Of a stretch of DNA of 35,905 nucleotides, positions 24,565 through 32,024 are shown piece after piece; position 1 is the stretch's first letter, and each line of letters begins with the position of its first letter. Origin of the DNA: CAXTTV01 sp964247295 (GTDB lineage Bacteria > Chloroflexota > Ktedonobacteria > Ktedonobacterales > Ktedonobacteraceae); contig CAXTTV010000027.1 in NCBI GenBank assembly GCA_964247295.1, positions 1-35,905 on the forward strand, given 5' to 3'. A model generated the notes under the pieces. That model had not been told where the DNA came from and did not search any database. It saw nothing but the letters and a program-made list of their open reading frames with translations. A program made the translations under genes and the position numbers.

Positions 24565-24697
24565 ATTCTAGAAGAATTCATCAAGTTTTCTAGAAAGATT
24601 ACAGAAAATCAATCTGAAAGACTTCCCAAATCAAGATATTCATGCTACACTCTTGGCAGGAGTACTTTCTAGAAAACTTGATGAAAATTTCTAGAAT
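24565..24697. repeat. Long inverted repeat of paired TTCTAGAA palindromes (operator)
   Basis: Two 33-base arms, 24565-24597 and 24665-24697, are complementary at all but three positions. Each arm contains two copies of the palindrome TTCTAGAA spaced 22 bases (24566 and 24588; 24667 and 24689), which is two turns of helix. The spacer holds a promoter (24623-24651), and the HTH gene starts 15 bases after the right arm, so it is a likely autoregulatory operator able to loop or bind four dimers. Confidence 0.75.
24623..24651 (+). promoter_or_regulatory. Promoter inside the inverted repeat
   Basis: TTCCCA (24623-24628), 17 bases, then TACACT (24646-24651) with an upstream TG (24643-24644), an extended -10. 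The right repeat arm would lie in the 5' leader of the transcript. Confidence 0.5.
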
Positions 24698-24712
24698 TAA
24701 GAAGGGGCTCCA

Positions 24713-24964
24713 ATGACAACGAGGAATAGCAATCGGCTCAAGGAAATACGCAAAAGTTTAAATCTCTCGCAGGAAGGTGTTGCCCAGCGAGCCAACAATT
24801 TGAGTAGTCGCACTGTTAAAAATGCTGAAGACAACAAACGGGTGACATTTGATACAGCGATACGCATATTGGGGGCGGTCAATAGCGCTCTTAAAGCTGC
24901 TGGTGAAAATGAAATTTCGCTCAGTGATTTGGGCTTAAACACCAGTGGAGATCAAAAAAGTTAG
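24713..24964 (+). CDS. Small Cro/C1-type HTH regulator
   Basis: An 83-residue protein. RLKEIRKSLNLSQEGVAQRA followed by LSSRTVKNAEDNKRV and TAIRILGAVNSAL fit an HTH_3 domain (helix, SQ turn, recognition helix, then two helices). GAAGGGG lies before the ATG. It is directly downstream of the paired TTCTAGAA inverted repeats, so it probably binds them and represses its own promoter. It may act as repressor or antitoxin for the upstream HicA-like gene, or control the next gene at 25003. The short acidic tail is typical of small plasmid and phage repressors. Confidence 0.7.
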   Translation: MTTRNSNRLKEIRKSLNLSQEGVAQRANNLSSRTVKNAEDNKRVTFDTAIRILGAVNSALKAAGENEISLSDLGLNTSGDQKS

Positions 24965-25002
24965 TTATAAAGCTTAAAAAGCTCGTTAAAGGTGGGAAAG
25001 CT

Positions 25003-25305
25003 ATGTCAGGATCAATAATGGACGTAAATCGTCAGCAGGAACTTCTTGCACTGACCGACGATCCCAACTTTATTGAAGGGTTAGAGGCGGGGCGAATGGG
25101 CTACCAGGAGGTTTATCGAGGGCGGCTTCCTCGACAAGAACGCGTCCTAGAGGAAATTGAGGAGAATTTATCGACAAGCCTGCTGGCCGAACAATATGCC
25201 TTGCCATATATTAGCAGCAAAATCCAGATCTCCCATGCCTATCACCTGGGGTTCATCGTGAGCTGGTTGGATGCGTATGTGGCCGCGAAAGAAAGCAACC
25301 AGTAG
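25003..25305 (+). CDS. Hypothetical protein
   Basis: A 100-residue helical protein of unknown function, acidic in the N-terminal half (DDPNFIEGLEAGRMGYQEV). The ATG at 25003 has GGTGGGAAA upstream; ATG 25018 is an alternative. It follows the HTH regulator by 38 bases and is probably in its operon. A terminator-like hairpin follows at 25432-25462. Confidence 0.55.
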   Translation: MSGSIMDVNRQQELLALTDDPNFIEGLEAGRMGYQEVYRGRLPRQERVLEEIEENLSTSLLAEQYALPYISSKIQISHAYHLGFIVSWLDAYVAAKESNQ

Positions 25306-25403
25306 TAATCATTTTCTTGAACTTTTTAAAGTGACCACTGCACTTGGTCTATTCGTCACTGCTTGGAGCAATTCATAGATCTGTTAGTAGAAAGGAAACC
25401 AAG

Positions 25404-25541
25404 ATGGACCCACCCTTAAAAAGGCAACAAAAAAGAGCGTTAAGCCGCCAAGCCCGCTCTTTGTTTGTTGAGGTTAATCTGCTCGTCTCTCGCCAAGAAC
25501 GAAATCACAAAAAATCATATATGCATCACGCCTCAATTTGA
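25404..25541 (+). CDS. Doubtful small basic frame
   Basis: A 45-codon frame with AAAGGA nine bases before its ATG. The product is basic (KRQQKRALSRQARS). The AAAGAGCG / CGCTCTTT hairpin lies inside it, and that looks more like a transcription terminator, so this may not be a gene. Confidence 0.2.
   Translation: MDPPLKRQQKRALSRQARSLFVEVNLLVSRQERNHKKSYMHHASI
25432..25462. terminator. Bidirectional terminator-like hairpin
   Basis: AAAGAGCG (25432-25439) and CGCTCTTT (25455-25462) form an eight-base-pair stem. A-rich sequence lies on the left and TTTGTTTGTTG on the right, so it could stop transcription from the 24713-25305 genes. Confidence 0.55.
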
Positions 25542-25665
25542 GTATAACACAGACAACATATGTTATGCAACGAATGACACATGTTGATGGATCTATTATG
25601 ACTTTTTTCGTAGCAACTGATGTGTTATCTCATGATTGATGGCGTGTGCTAGCAAGGAAGAAATT

Positions 25666-25920
25666 ATGTTAGACCGTCATCCACGGTCCACGTTCCCGAT
25701 AGAACGTCCACAACAAAAATCAGTTACCCAACATAAAGCCAGAACCATTGATGAGAGAACTGGAGCCTATACCCACCCCATTTTCAGGTTTCCTTCCTGG
25801 TTGCTTTCTGCTCCAGATCCGGTTCATACCCATCTGCTTCCCCTGTTGTTCCCGTGTAATTCCCCTCTTCTTCCCACCTTTGGTCGCTATGCTGGACTTC
25901 AAAAGGAGGCATGGCAATGA
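25666..25920 (+). CDS. Possible small leader protein of the replication operon
   Basis: An 84-residue frame from the ATG at 25666, with AGGAAG about five bases before it (the frame extends to 25636). The sequence is Pro- and His-rich and matches nothing I know. The main support is its stop, which overlaps the start of the next gene by four bases (ATGA at 25917-25920), a pattern repeated down this operon. It could be a coupling leader or a false frame. Confidence 0.35.
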   Translation: MLDRHPRSTFPIERPQQKSVTQHKARTIDERTGAYTHPIFRFPSWLLSAPDPVHTHLLPLLFPCNSPLLPTFGRYAGLQKEAWQ

Positions 25921-26591
25921 TTAAGAAACAACTTCAACACCGTGAGGGGTACAATCCACTTATTGTCCAAGAGGATTTTATAGCAATTTGTGTAGGAGAA
26001 AAAAGACGAAGCAAAGCTATCATCCTCTCCTTACTCGAACAGAAATCTTTGGATCTTCTTGGTAAAGAAGAATACGTGACGCTCTCCTACCGTCAGTTTG
26101 AGCAAGCAATGTATGGATTGTGTGGATTTAACACCATTGTGAGAAGTCTGGCTGAATTGGAAAATGAAGGGTTGATCGAGAGGCGTCCTTATACTGCTAT
26201 AACACCAACATATCAATATCGCCTCTGTACCGAAATTATCCAAGCAAAACTGGATGTCCTCCCAGAAAGAAACTATGTTGGCAGAAGAAATTGGCGACCA
26301 TCACAAACTGTTCTTCATGCTTCAGTTACCCAACAATTTCAAGGAAAATGCGCCTACTGCGGAACACGTGAGGCGACTACGATTGATCATCTTATCCCTA
26401 GAGTAAGAGGGGGATTTACAGTGCAAGGGAACTTGGTTCCTGCTTGCCACTACTGTAATAGCTCGAAGGGAGCTACGGATGTGCGGGAGTGGTTACAGAT
26501 GCAAAGTATTCAGCCATCTGGACTGCTCCAGCAGATGATCGCAGCACTTTATGGTGATACTGGCAACCAAGAGGGGGCAATATCGCTATGA
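25917..26591 (+). CDS. Winged-helix protein with C-terminal HNH endonuclease domain
   Basis: A 224-residue protein. The N-terminal ~110 residues look like a winged helix (YRQFEQAMYGLCGFNTIVRS, then LENEGLIERRP). The C-terminal part is a typical HNH domain: CAYCG (about 144-148), TIDHLIPRVRGG with the catalytic His (about 154-165), NLVPACHYCNSSKG (about 171-184), with two Cys pairs for structural zinc. ATG 25917 is preferred to 25911 because AAGGAGG lies seven bases before it. It overlaps the next gene by four bases (ATGA), so it is translated with the initiator-like gene. It may nick DNA near the origin, or act as a homing-type nuclease; the operon position favours a replication-linked role. 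Confidence 0.65.
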   Translation: MIKKQLQHREGYNPLIVQEDFIAICVGEKRRSKAIILSLLEQKSLDLLGKEEYVTLSYRQFEQAMYGLCGFNTIVRSLAELENEGLIERRPYTAITPTYQYRLCTEIIQAKLDVLPERNYVGRRNWRPSQTVLHASVTQQFQGKCAYCGTREATTIDHLIPRVRGGFTVQGNLVPACHYCNSSKGATDVREWLQMQSIQPSGLLQQMIAALYGDTGNQEGAISL

Positions 26592-28129
26592 GTACCAATA
26601 AGAGCAGGCGTTCCCACGACTCGGATCAGAATGCAGCATATGAGGCCCTCAGCTTCAAAGGTATTGAACAGCTTGCAAATTATCGTAGTGTCTCCTATCG
26701 CATTGATATGCTGCATGTACTAGATAAGAAGGACGCTGCTTCTATCGTCTACCAGATTATTTATCGCTGGCTGGAATATCGACGGGATGAGATTCTGGTA
26801 GAAATAGAAAGGCGACACAAGGCAGGATTGCAGTCATTGACCACTCAGGAAGTGGAAGAGCGCATGTGGATTTACATGTCCTACAATGACTTTGTGCGCG
26901 AAACAGGGGGAGCAATCAGTTATAACACCGTCATCGACGCGTTGAACTACATGGTAAACAAAAAGCGAGTTTTAGAGCGGCGTGCAAACTCCAATCCACG
27001 CTACTCTGATTATGAGTACCGCATTAACAAAGAGGAAGTACGTAAGCTTCTGGGGCAGCTCCCAGAGTTCCCTCACTTTATTGCAAAAGGGACAAAAGGC
27101 AAGAGGCAGCAACCAGCGGACTCTACCAAATCTGGTATAGTATCATCCACCGCAGGCTCTACCGAAACTGGTACAGGCTCTACCAAAAACGGTATAGCTT
27201 CTACCGAAACTGGTACAGGCTCTACCAAAAACGGTAGTGAACTATACCAAAACTGGGGCACATCACAGAAGCAGCCACAGAATCCTCCACAGAACACTTC
27301 ACAGGATATTACACAGCAGCAGCAGATTACCAACGCTGTATTATCCGAAGAAACTACTGCTACTGAGCTTTCTTCAATATTAGGAAATCTTTCTGAAGAA
27401 GAGATTGTCCTTATCCAGTCTCATCGACAGAAAACAAACGAGGTAGCATTACCAACTTCTGAGGAAATGCCGCCAGCGCCGGGTGCGGCAGCCGCAAGCA
27501 AGCAAGCGAAAAAAGCTGTGAACGACAGTGAACAATTTCCCGACGAGATCCGGCGTCCAGAGTCTGATACCCCGCTTTCCAGCAAGGTGATTGTCCAGCT
27601 CTGGGAATATCTGCGTGGAGTGCGTTATGAGGATGCTGGGGAGTATGCTGCGCAAATCCAGGCGGCAAGTACCTTGCTGGAGATGCGGCTTCCCCTCGTA
27701 CTCACTGTAGATGTGCTGGAGCGAGTGTACGTCAAGTATTACGATGATTTCTGGCGGGACAAATTTGGAGAGCTGCACCTTTCCCACCTGATTGAAACTG
27801 AGCGTAGCACAAAACAAATACGTATTGTGAGATGGCTTAATCGCCTGCGTCCCCAGCTTGCGGGTAAAGTAGTTGACGCTGATAAATCAAAGGCACAGGG
27901 AAGTGTAGAGGGAAATGTAGTTCGCGCGAATGATGCTTCATCTCGCATGATTGAATGGAATGGCCGCTGGGTCACAGAAGAAGAAGCATATCAGGACGGA
28001 TACCAGGGGGGATTTGAGCGGTTTCTGCCAGGGGATCATCCAGATGATGATTTATTAGCGGTAGCGCAGCGGCTCCAGGCAGAAGGGAAGATAGTCGTTC
28101 CCACGGGCCAGAAAGGGGACAAAGCATGA
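26588..28129 (+). CDS. Replication initiator-like protein (lambda O-type layout)
   Basis: A 513-residue protein. Residues ~35-160 look like a replisome-organiser winged helix (IDMLHVLDKKDAASIVYQII, later GGAISYNTVIDALNYMVNKK). A low-complexity linker (about 175-260, with S-T-E-T-G and S-T-K-N-G repeats, then Q every four residues) separates it from a C-terminal helical domain (about 330-430) and a final Trp/Gly-rich segment. The linker DNA contains regularly spaced 21-bp iterons. The overlap with the helicase-loader gene (ATGA) matches the phage lambda O-P pairing, in which O binds iterons inside its own gene and P loads the helicase. Expected to initiate replication at the in-gene origin. 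The family is not named with certainty. Confidence 0.6.
   Translation: MSTNKSRRSHDSDQNAAYEALSFKGIEQLANYRSVSYRIDMLHVLDKKDAASIVYQIIYRWLEYRRDEILVEIERRHKAGLQSLTTQEVEERMWIYMSYNDFVRETGGAISYNTVIDALNYMVNKKRVLERRANSNPRYSDYEYRINKEEVRKLLGQLPEFPHFIAKGTKGKRQQPADSTKSGIVSSTAGSTETGTGSTKNGIASTETGTGSTKNGSELYQNWGTSQKQPQNPPQNTSQDITQQQQITNAVLSEETTATELSSILGNLSEEEIVLIQSHRQKTNEVALPTSEEMPPAPGAAAASKQAKKAVNDSEQFPDEIRRPESDTPLSSKVIVQLWEYLRGVRYEDAGEYAAQIQAASTLLEMRLPLVLTVDVLERVYVKYYDDFWRDKFGELHLSHLIETERSTKQIRIVRWLNRLRPQLAGKVVDADKSKAQGSVEGNVVRANDASSRMIEWNGRWVTEEEAYQDGYQGGFERFLPGDHPDDDLLAVAQRLQAEGKIVVPTGQKGDKA
27124..27258. repeat. 21-bp-spaced iterons inside the initiator gene, candidate origin
   Basis: Copies of TACC-N6-GGTA lie at 27124-27137, 27160-27173, 27181-27194, 27202-27215 and 27223-27236, with a sixth, half-matching copy at 27245-27258. 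Those from 27160 to 27223 are exactly 21 bases apart (two helical turns). Each is a small palindrome with a variable six-base centre (GAAACT or AAAAAC in alternation). The array sits between the DNA-binding-like and C-terminal domains of the encoded initiator, as in lambda O and SPP1. Confidence 0.7.
27264..27316. repeat. CACAG repeated every 12 bp
   Basis: CACAG occurs at 27264, 27276, 27288, 27300 and 27312, in exact 12-base phase, immediately after the 21-bp iterons. In protein it gives a Q every four residues. It may be an origin element or simply a low-complexity linker. Confidence 0.5.
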
Positions 28130-29154
28130 GCGGCATGGAAGATCTCAACTCTATCCTCAAAAAAAGCCCGGAAATCGTGCCTGGCCGAACGCCTGACTAT
28201 GTTATTGATGCAGATGGTATCGAACCTGCTTCCACAACATCAGGATTGCCTCGGCTCCCAAGGCCAAAGAGGCCAGTGAGGCCCTTGCCTCCACGTGAGA
28301 AAAAACAACAGGAGCGCCAGCGTGTCCCGATGAAGGTGGATCTAGGTGGAGCTGCTGCGCCTCCACAGGAGAAAATTTGTCCATTTTGCGGCGGAGCTGG
28401 ATGGCTGCGGCAGCAGGTAGCAGTAGGGCACCCGGACTTCGGCAAGCCTAAAAAATGCCTTTGCAAGCTGAAGAAGGAAACAAACAGTCTTTTTGGAGGG
28501 GCCCATATCCCTGATGACTTCTCAGGATGTTCGTTTGAGACTTACCAACAGTTGCCAATAACCTCAGAGCAGCAGCAGGTAGCCATGATGGTCCAGGCTT
28601 TTGTAGTACCTCGAATAGTCCCTTACGAGGGCCGTAAACGGGGTCTATACCTCTATGGAGTAGGAGGACTGGGTAAAACTGGTTTGGCTGTCTCTGCCCT
28701 GCGTATGGCCCTTGAGGCGGGGCACAGCGGCCTCTACCTGCCTACATATGAACTTTTTGACATGCTTTATGAGTCGATTGCTGCTTCACAACGAATGGCG
28801 CGAGGGTATGCGACTGAGGAGGATCGAGAGGAGGAAACAGCGGGAGCAAAATTGTTACGCTTGATGGATGAAATCGAATGGCTGGCGTTAGATGATCTGG
28901 GAGTAGAGTGTAGTAGTAGCTTTGTGATATCGCGTCTCTATCGCTTAATCGAGGGGCGGCGCAGTCGGCGCGGATTATACACCATTTTCACTAGCAATAA
29001 AGATGCTCGTGGACTAGAGAAGCACTGGCGGCCAGAGCGATCACAAACAACGTTTGATGATGGTGAGCGGATCATCCAAAGGATTGGCGAATATTGTATC
29101 TCAATCCATATGTCAGGCCGAAGCCTGCGGGAAAAGGGGGGAAATCGTGGGTGA
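28126..29154 (+). CDS. DnaC/DnaI-like AAA+ helicase loader
   Basis: A 342-residue protein. A Pro/Arg-rich N-terminal region is followed by a zinc site (CPFCGGAG about 85-92 and CLC about 111-113). The AAA+ domain then has Walker A YGVGGLGKTG (about 178-187), Walker B LALDDLG (about 253-259) and sensor 1 TIFTSNKD. It matches bacterial and phage helicase loaders (DnaC, DnaI) and IstB-like ATPases. It would place the replicative helicase at the origin in the preceding gene. Its start overlaps that gene by four bases (ATGA), and its end overlaps the next gene by eight. IstB-type transposition ATPase is the alternative, but no transposase is adjacent. Confidence 0.8.
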   Translation: MSGMEDLNSILKKSPEIVPGRTPDYVIDADGIEPASTTSGLPRLPRPKRPVRPLPPREKKQQERQRVPMKVDLGGAAAPPQEKICPFCGGAGWLRQQVAVGHPDFGKPKKCLCKLKKETNSLFGGAHIPDDFSGCSFETYQQLPITSEQQQVAMMVQAFVVPRIVPYEGRKRGLYLYGVGGLGKTGLAVSALRMALEAGHSGLYLPTYELFDMLYESIAASQRMARGYATEEDREEETAGAKLLRLMDEIEWLALDDLGVECSSSFVISRLYRLIEGRRSRRGLYTIFTSNKDARGLEKHWRPERSQTTFDDGERIIQRIGEYCISIHMSGRSLREKGGNRG

Positions 29155-31255
29155 AGCTCTCTTTCACGATAGCGCATCATCAGGATTGTGGGATCAGCCT
29201 GTCTCGCAAGAGCCGATCTCCAAAGAAGGAGAGTCTGGAGCGCCAGGAGCTGAGCCAGAAGGTAGCGTCCGAATGGAGATCCAGCCTGTGCTGGAGGTCT
29301 CACCTTGGATCGCCAAATTGATCCATCTCGCTGATCAGGATCTGCCGCCCACAATAAATAGGCAGCAGATCAATGGCAGGACGTTTTACGAACACTGTCG
29401 GTATCCTGGTGCGCTCGTGGATATCCAGGTATATGATCCCTTGAAACAATCATCTTCCGAAACGGATCAGCAGTGTTGGTTTGCGACACAATGGATCAGG
29501 CACGAGGTTGAATATGGTCCAATTCCTCTTCTCCACAATCCTCCAGATGATCCGCTGCCAGAGCCAGGAACGAAGGTAGTAGACGCCGTAAAGACAGAGC
29601 AACAAGAAGAGCAGGGGCAAGCACCAGCAAAAACGAAGTGGCAGGGAGGCATCCGTTTACGCTATCGAGCTGTCCCTACAGCTTTTGTTCATGTCATCAC
29701 TGGTGAGGTTGTATTTGCGGATACGGCAACTCAAGCGGGCAACACCAGTTACCCAACACTTTTGGAGATTCTACAGTCTCTCCCGCCAGAGATTGAGCGC
29801 GTCTATCTCGTTGGCCCCCGGCCAGGACGGGAGGGAAATTCTGAAAGCCTTTACCTGTGGCTTCGCGACCCGGCGGTAGGACGTGAGTGGGAGTCAATCA
29901 AATTTGAGCCAGATGATGACAATCCCATTCTGGAATTGCGCGAGCGTGAGCCGGGTAACGAGAACAAAAAGCGTGAGGTGAGGATCTCCCGTGTCGCGCA
30001 ATGGTTTGGGCCTGGTTCCTACACTCCTAAACAAGCGCAAGAGGCAATGGAACATCTGGAGCGTATTCTCCAGGCAACCTTTGATGAGAATATGCGTTGC
30101 CTGACCACGCCAGGCTTAACAGGATTAGCAGCTTGGGATCGCTCGCGGAAGGTCGAGTATCCTATCTTAAGTGATGAGATCCAGGCGCTCATTCGATCTA
30201 CAGGGCCCCAAGGGCGGGTTGAAATTACGCCAGTTGCTGGCCGCGATCCACTTCCAGCTTTTTACTATACTGATGGACGCTTCATGTATGGATCTTTATT
30301 ACGCGGTATTGGATTTGGGCCAGTGGTCCACGATGACGCTCCTGAGTTTGATCGTGTGGAACGGGGGCGCTACCGTGTAAAGTTTCGCATCCCTCGCGAT
30401 TGGCGGCATGTGGGCCTTTTTCCGATCCGGCCAGATCGGCCCCATGACCCCTGGAGCTATCCTAGTGAGCCGGGATATGAGGGAGAAACCTGGGTAGGCT
30501 CGTCTGAGCTGGCTTTGGCGCTCAATCCGCCAAAGGGCTTACCAGCCTGGAATATCGAGATTAAGGAGCGACTTCTTTTCCAATCTGGAAGCAAAGGCCA
30601 TCCCTGGCCGCTTGATACGTGGGGCGATCATCTGATTGATGCCAGAATGAGCATTGAACGTCGTGTTGCAGAAGGCGAGTTCAGCTCGGAAGTGGGAGAG
30701 TTGCTGGAGAATGGACTGCGCAATATTGTACTCCACGCGCTGGGAGGCTTTCACCGCCGTAATCGTGCGGAAGTTCGCCTCGTTTATCCACATGAGGGAT
30801 TTGGATCAATCCCTGCGGATGCTGATCCAGTATTCCACAATGATGGAACTGCTACCTACTCTATTTTCAGGCCGTTAGAGAAGTGGATCGCTCGACTAAT
30901 GCATCCTGAATTTTCGGCCCAGGTCTGGAGCAAATGCCGAACGCACTTGCTCTATAGTGCTAAAAAGAAGATGGGCCAAGTTGTGCCAGGTAGCGAGTCA
31001 GGCATCCTCCTTTTGGATCGCAAGGATATTGTGGGACTGCGAACGGACGCGGCTTATATTACGTGCGATCCGAGGTGGCCGGATGATGGGAAGACGCCAG
31101 GCCAGTTCCGCTTAAAGGGAAAGTTAGATGAGCCATGCCCACAGCCCGACCGATCAGGTCAGGGGCATAAGCTGCTTAATCGGCTCCGTGATAAAAGCCG
31201 GCAGGCCTGGTTGGGAACAGAAACGTTGGTATCTGTTGTAGAAGACGAGAGGTAA
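29147..31255 (+). CDS. Divergent family-B DNA-polymerase-like protein
   Basis: A 702-residue protein from GTG 29147, with GGGGGG about six bases upstream and an eight-base overlap with the loader gene. The order of motifs in the C-terminal half resembles family-B polymerases: YYTDGRFMYGSLL (about 372-384) in the place of motif A (D-x-x-S-L-Y-P), GLRNIVLHALGGF (about 520-532) for motif B (K-x3-N-S-x-Y-G), a helix RTHLLYSAKKKMG, then GLRTDAAYIT (about 628-637) for motif C (D-T-D). The catalytic Asp of motif A is kept, but motif B and the first Asp of motif C are altered, so activity is uncertain. The N-terminal half has no clear exonuclease motifs. Position after the initiator and loader supports a replication role. 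Inference from motif order only. Confidence 0.4.
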   Translation: MGEALFHDSASSGLWDQPVSQEPISKEGESGAPGAEPEGSVRMEIQPVLEVSPWIAKLIHLADQDLPPTINRQQINGRTFYEHCRYPGALVDIQVYDPLKQSSSETDQQCWFATQWIRHEVEYGPIPLLHNPPDDPLPEPGTKVVDAVKTEQQEEQGQAPAKTKWQGGIRLRYRAVPTAFVHVITGEVVFADTATQAGNTSYPTLLEILQSLPPEIERVYLVGPRPGREGNSESLYLWLRDPAVGREWESIKFEPDDDNPILELREREPGNENKKREVRISRVAQWFGPGSYTPKQAQEAMEHLERILQATFDENMRCLTTPGLTGLAAWDRSRKVEYPILSDEIQALIRSTGPQGRVEITPVAGRDPLPAFYYTDGRFMYGSLLRGIGFGPVVHDDAPEFDRVERGRYRVKFRIPRDWRHVGLFPIRPDRPHDPWSYPSEPGYEGETWVGSSELALALNPPKGLPAWNIEIKERLLFQSGSKGHPWPLDTWGDHLIDARMSIERRVAEGEFSSEVGELLENGLRNIVLHALGGFHRRNRAEVRLVYPHEGFGSIPADADPVFHNDGTATYSIFRPLEKWIARLMHPEFSAQVWSKCRTHLLYSAKKKMGQVVPGSESGILLLDRKDIVGLRTDAAYITCDPRWPDDGKTPGQFRLKGKLDEPCPQPDRSGQGHKLLNRLRDKSRQAWLGTETLVSVVEDER

Positions 31256-31261
31256 CAATAA

Positions 31262-31903
31262 GTGTCGGACGCACAGGATCTTATACGAGAGTTGATGCAG
31301 AAGGGTTGGACAGTAAAAGAGATTGCTAACGCTGTAGGCCGAGACTCTAAAATGATTAATTATGCGGCCAGAGGCGAGAAGCCTTTCGCGAATGGAGTAG
31401 ATGCTCTTCGCCAACTTACCCAGTCATCTACAAAGGATATCCGGGTCGAAGCTCCTCGACGCACGCGCTCTGTAGAGAGTGGCGGAGGTCTCGCCAATAT
31501 TAGGGGAGGGTTAGCAAGGGATTTGCAGAATGGCAGGTATGTGCAAGCGACAGCAAAGAAAGGGGCTGATTTTCTGTTGAGCGAATTGCAATCTGCTGCT
31601 GCTGCTGGCCGAAAAATTAATGCCTCTGTCCGATTTAAGCAAATGCAGAAGCGCGAAGGGGATGAGAAGCGTAGGCATGCGAATGTGAAAATGTATGGAA
31701 AGGGAGCAGGGGATAAGCGCGGTTATTATGCCTCATCTCTCCTGGCTCGTGTACGTAAAGCGGCGGGAGAGAGAGGCATTTCTGAGTCTCAAGCACTTTC
31801 AGATATCTTGCAGGGAGACGCAGAAGCAGCAGCCGAAGAAAACTACGATGAGGAGGCCAACGGAGGTGTAGAGCAATTTACCATGACTGCTTATGATGCT
31901 TAA
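31262..31903 (+). CDS. HTH protein, last gene of the replication operon
   Basis: A 213-residue basic protein from GTG 31262, six bases after the preceding stop, with GAGAGG about nine bases upstream. Residues ~14-40 (GWTVKEIANAVGRD, then KMINYAARGEKP) form a small HTH. The middle is Ala/Lys-rich and helical, with a stretch GYYASSLLARVRKAAGERGI. The C-terminus is acidic. No family is recognised. Basic HTH proteins at the end of such operons may be DNA-binding replication accessories. A strong terminator follows at 31918-31948. Confidence 0.5.
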   Translation: MSDAQDLIRELMQKGWTVKEIANAVGRDSKMINYAARGEKPFANGVDALRQLTQSSTKDIRVEAPRRTRSVESGGGLANIRGGLARDLQNGRYVQATAKKGADFLLSELQSAAAAGRKINASVRFKQMQKREGDEKRRHANVKMYGKGAGDKRGYYASSLLARVRKAAGERGISESQALSDILQGDAEAAAEENYDEEANGGVEQFTMTAYDA

Positions 31904-31917
31904 TTTGCGTATAAAAG

Positions 31918-31948
31918 AAGGAAGGCCTCCAGCAGCGGAGCCTTCCTT
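31918..31948 (+). terminator. Terminator of the replication operon
   Basis: AAGGAAGG plus CTCC (31918-31930) pairs with GGAG plus CCTTCCTT (31937-31948) around a short AGCAGC loop. Few T residues follow on the plus strand, but the stem is long and sits 15 bases after the stop codon. Confidence 0.7.
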
Positions 31949-31971
31949 TGTTATCCACCCTATTAGTCTTT

Positions 31972-31993
31972 TCTGATGCAAAGCCAATTGAGG
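31972..31993 (+). repeat. Third copy of the right-end leader motif
   Basis: TCTGATGCAAAGC at 31972-31984, then CAATTGAGG, closely matches the leader at 33564-33588, minus two bases. There is no plus-strand gene within reach, so it is not a functional leader here; a deletion or rearrangement remnant, or a recombination site, are possibilities. Confidence 0.5.
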
Positions 31994-32024
31994 ATGAGGA
32001 TAGTCTTATTGTAGCATACAAGGC

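Larger units (their letters stand above)
25306..25665. other. Intergenic region before the replication operon
   Basis: It holds a terminator hairpin (25432-25462), a palindrome AACATATGTT (25555-25564) that may be a regulator site, and a low-confidence small frame at 25404-25541. No clear consensus promoter for the replication operon was found. Confidence 0.45.

Noticed and set aside
28126..29154. IstB-type transposition ATPase
   Set aside because: The AAA+ domain fits this too, but there is no IstA transposase or terminal repeat, and the neighbours are replication genes.
28938..29354. A 138-codon minus-strand frame across the loader/polymerase-like overlap
   Set aside because: It is opposite two strongly supported, overlapping genes and has no recognisable motif.
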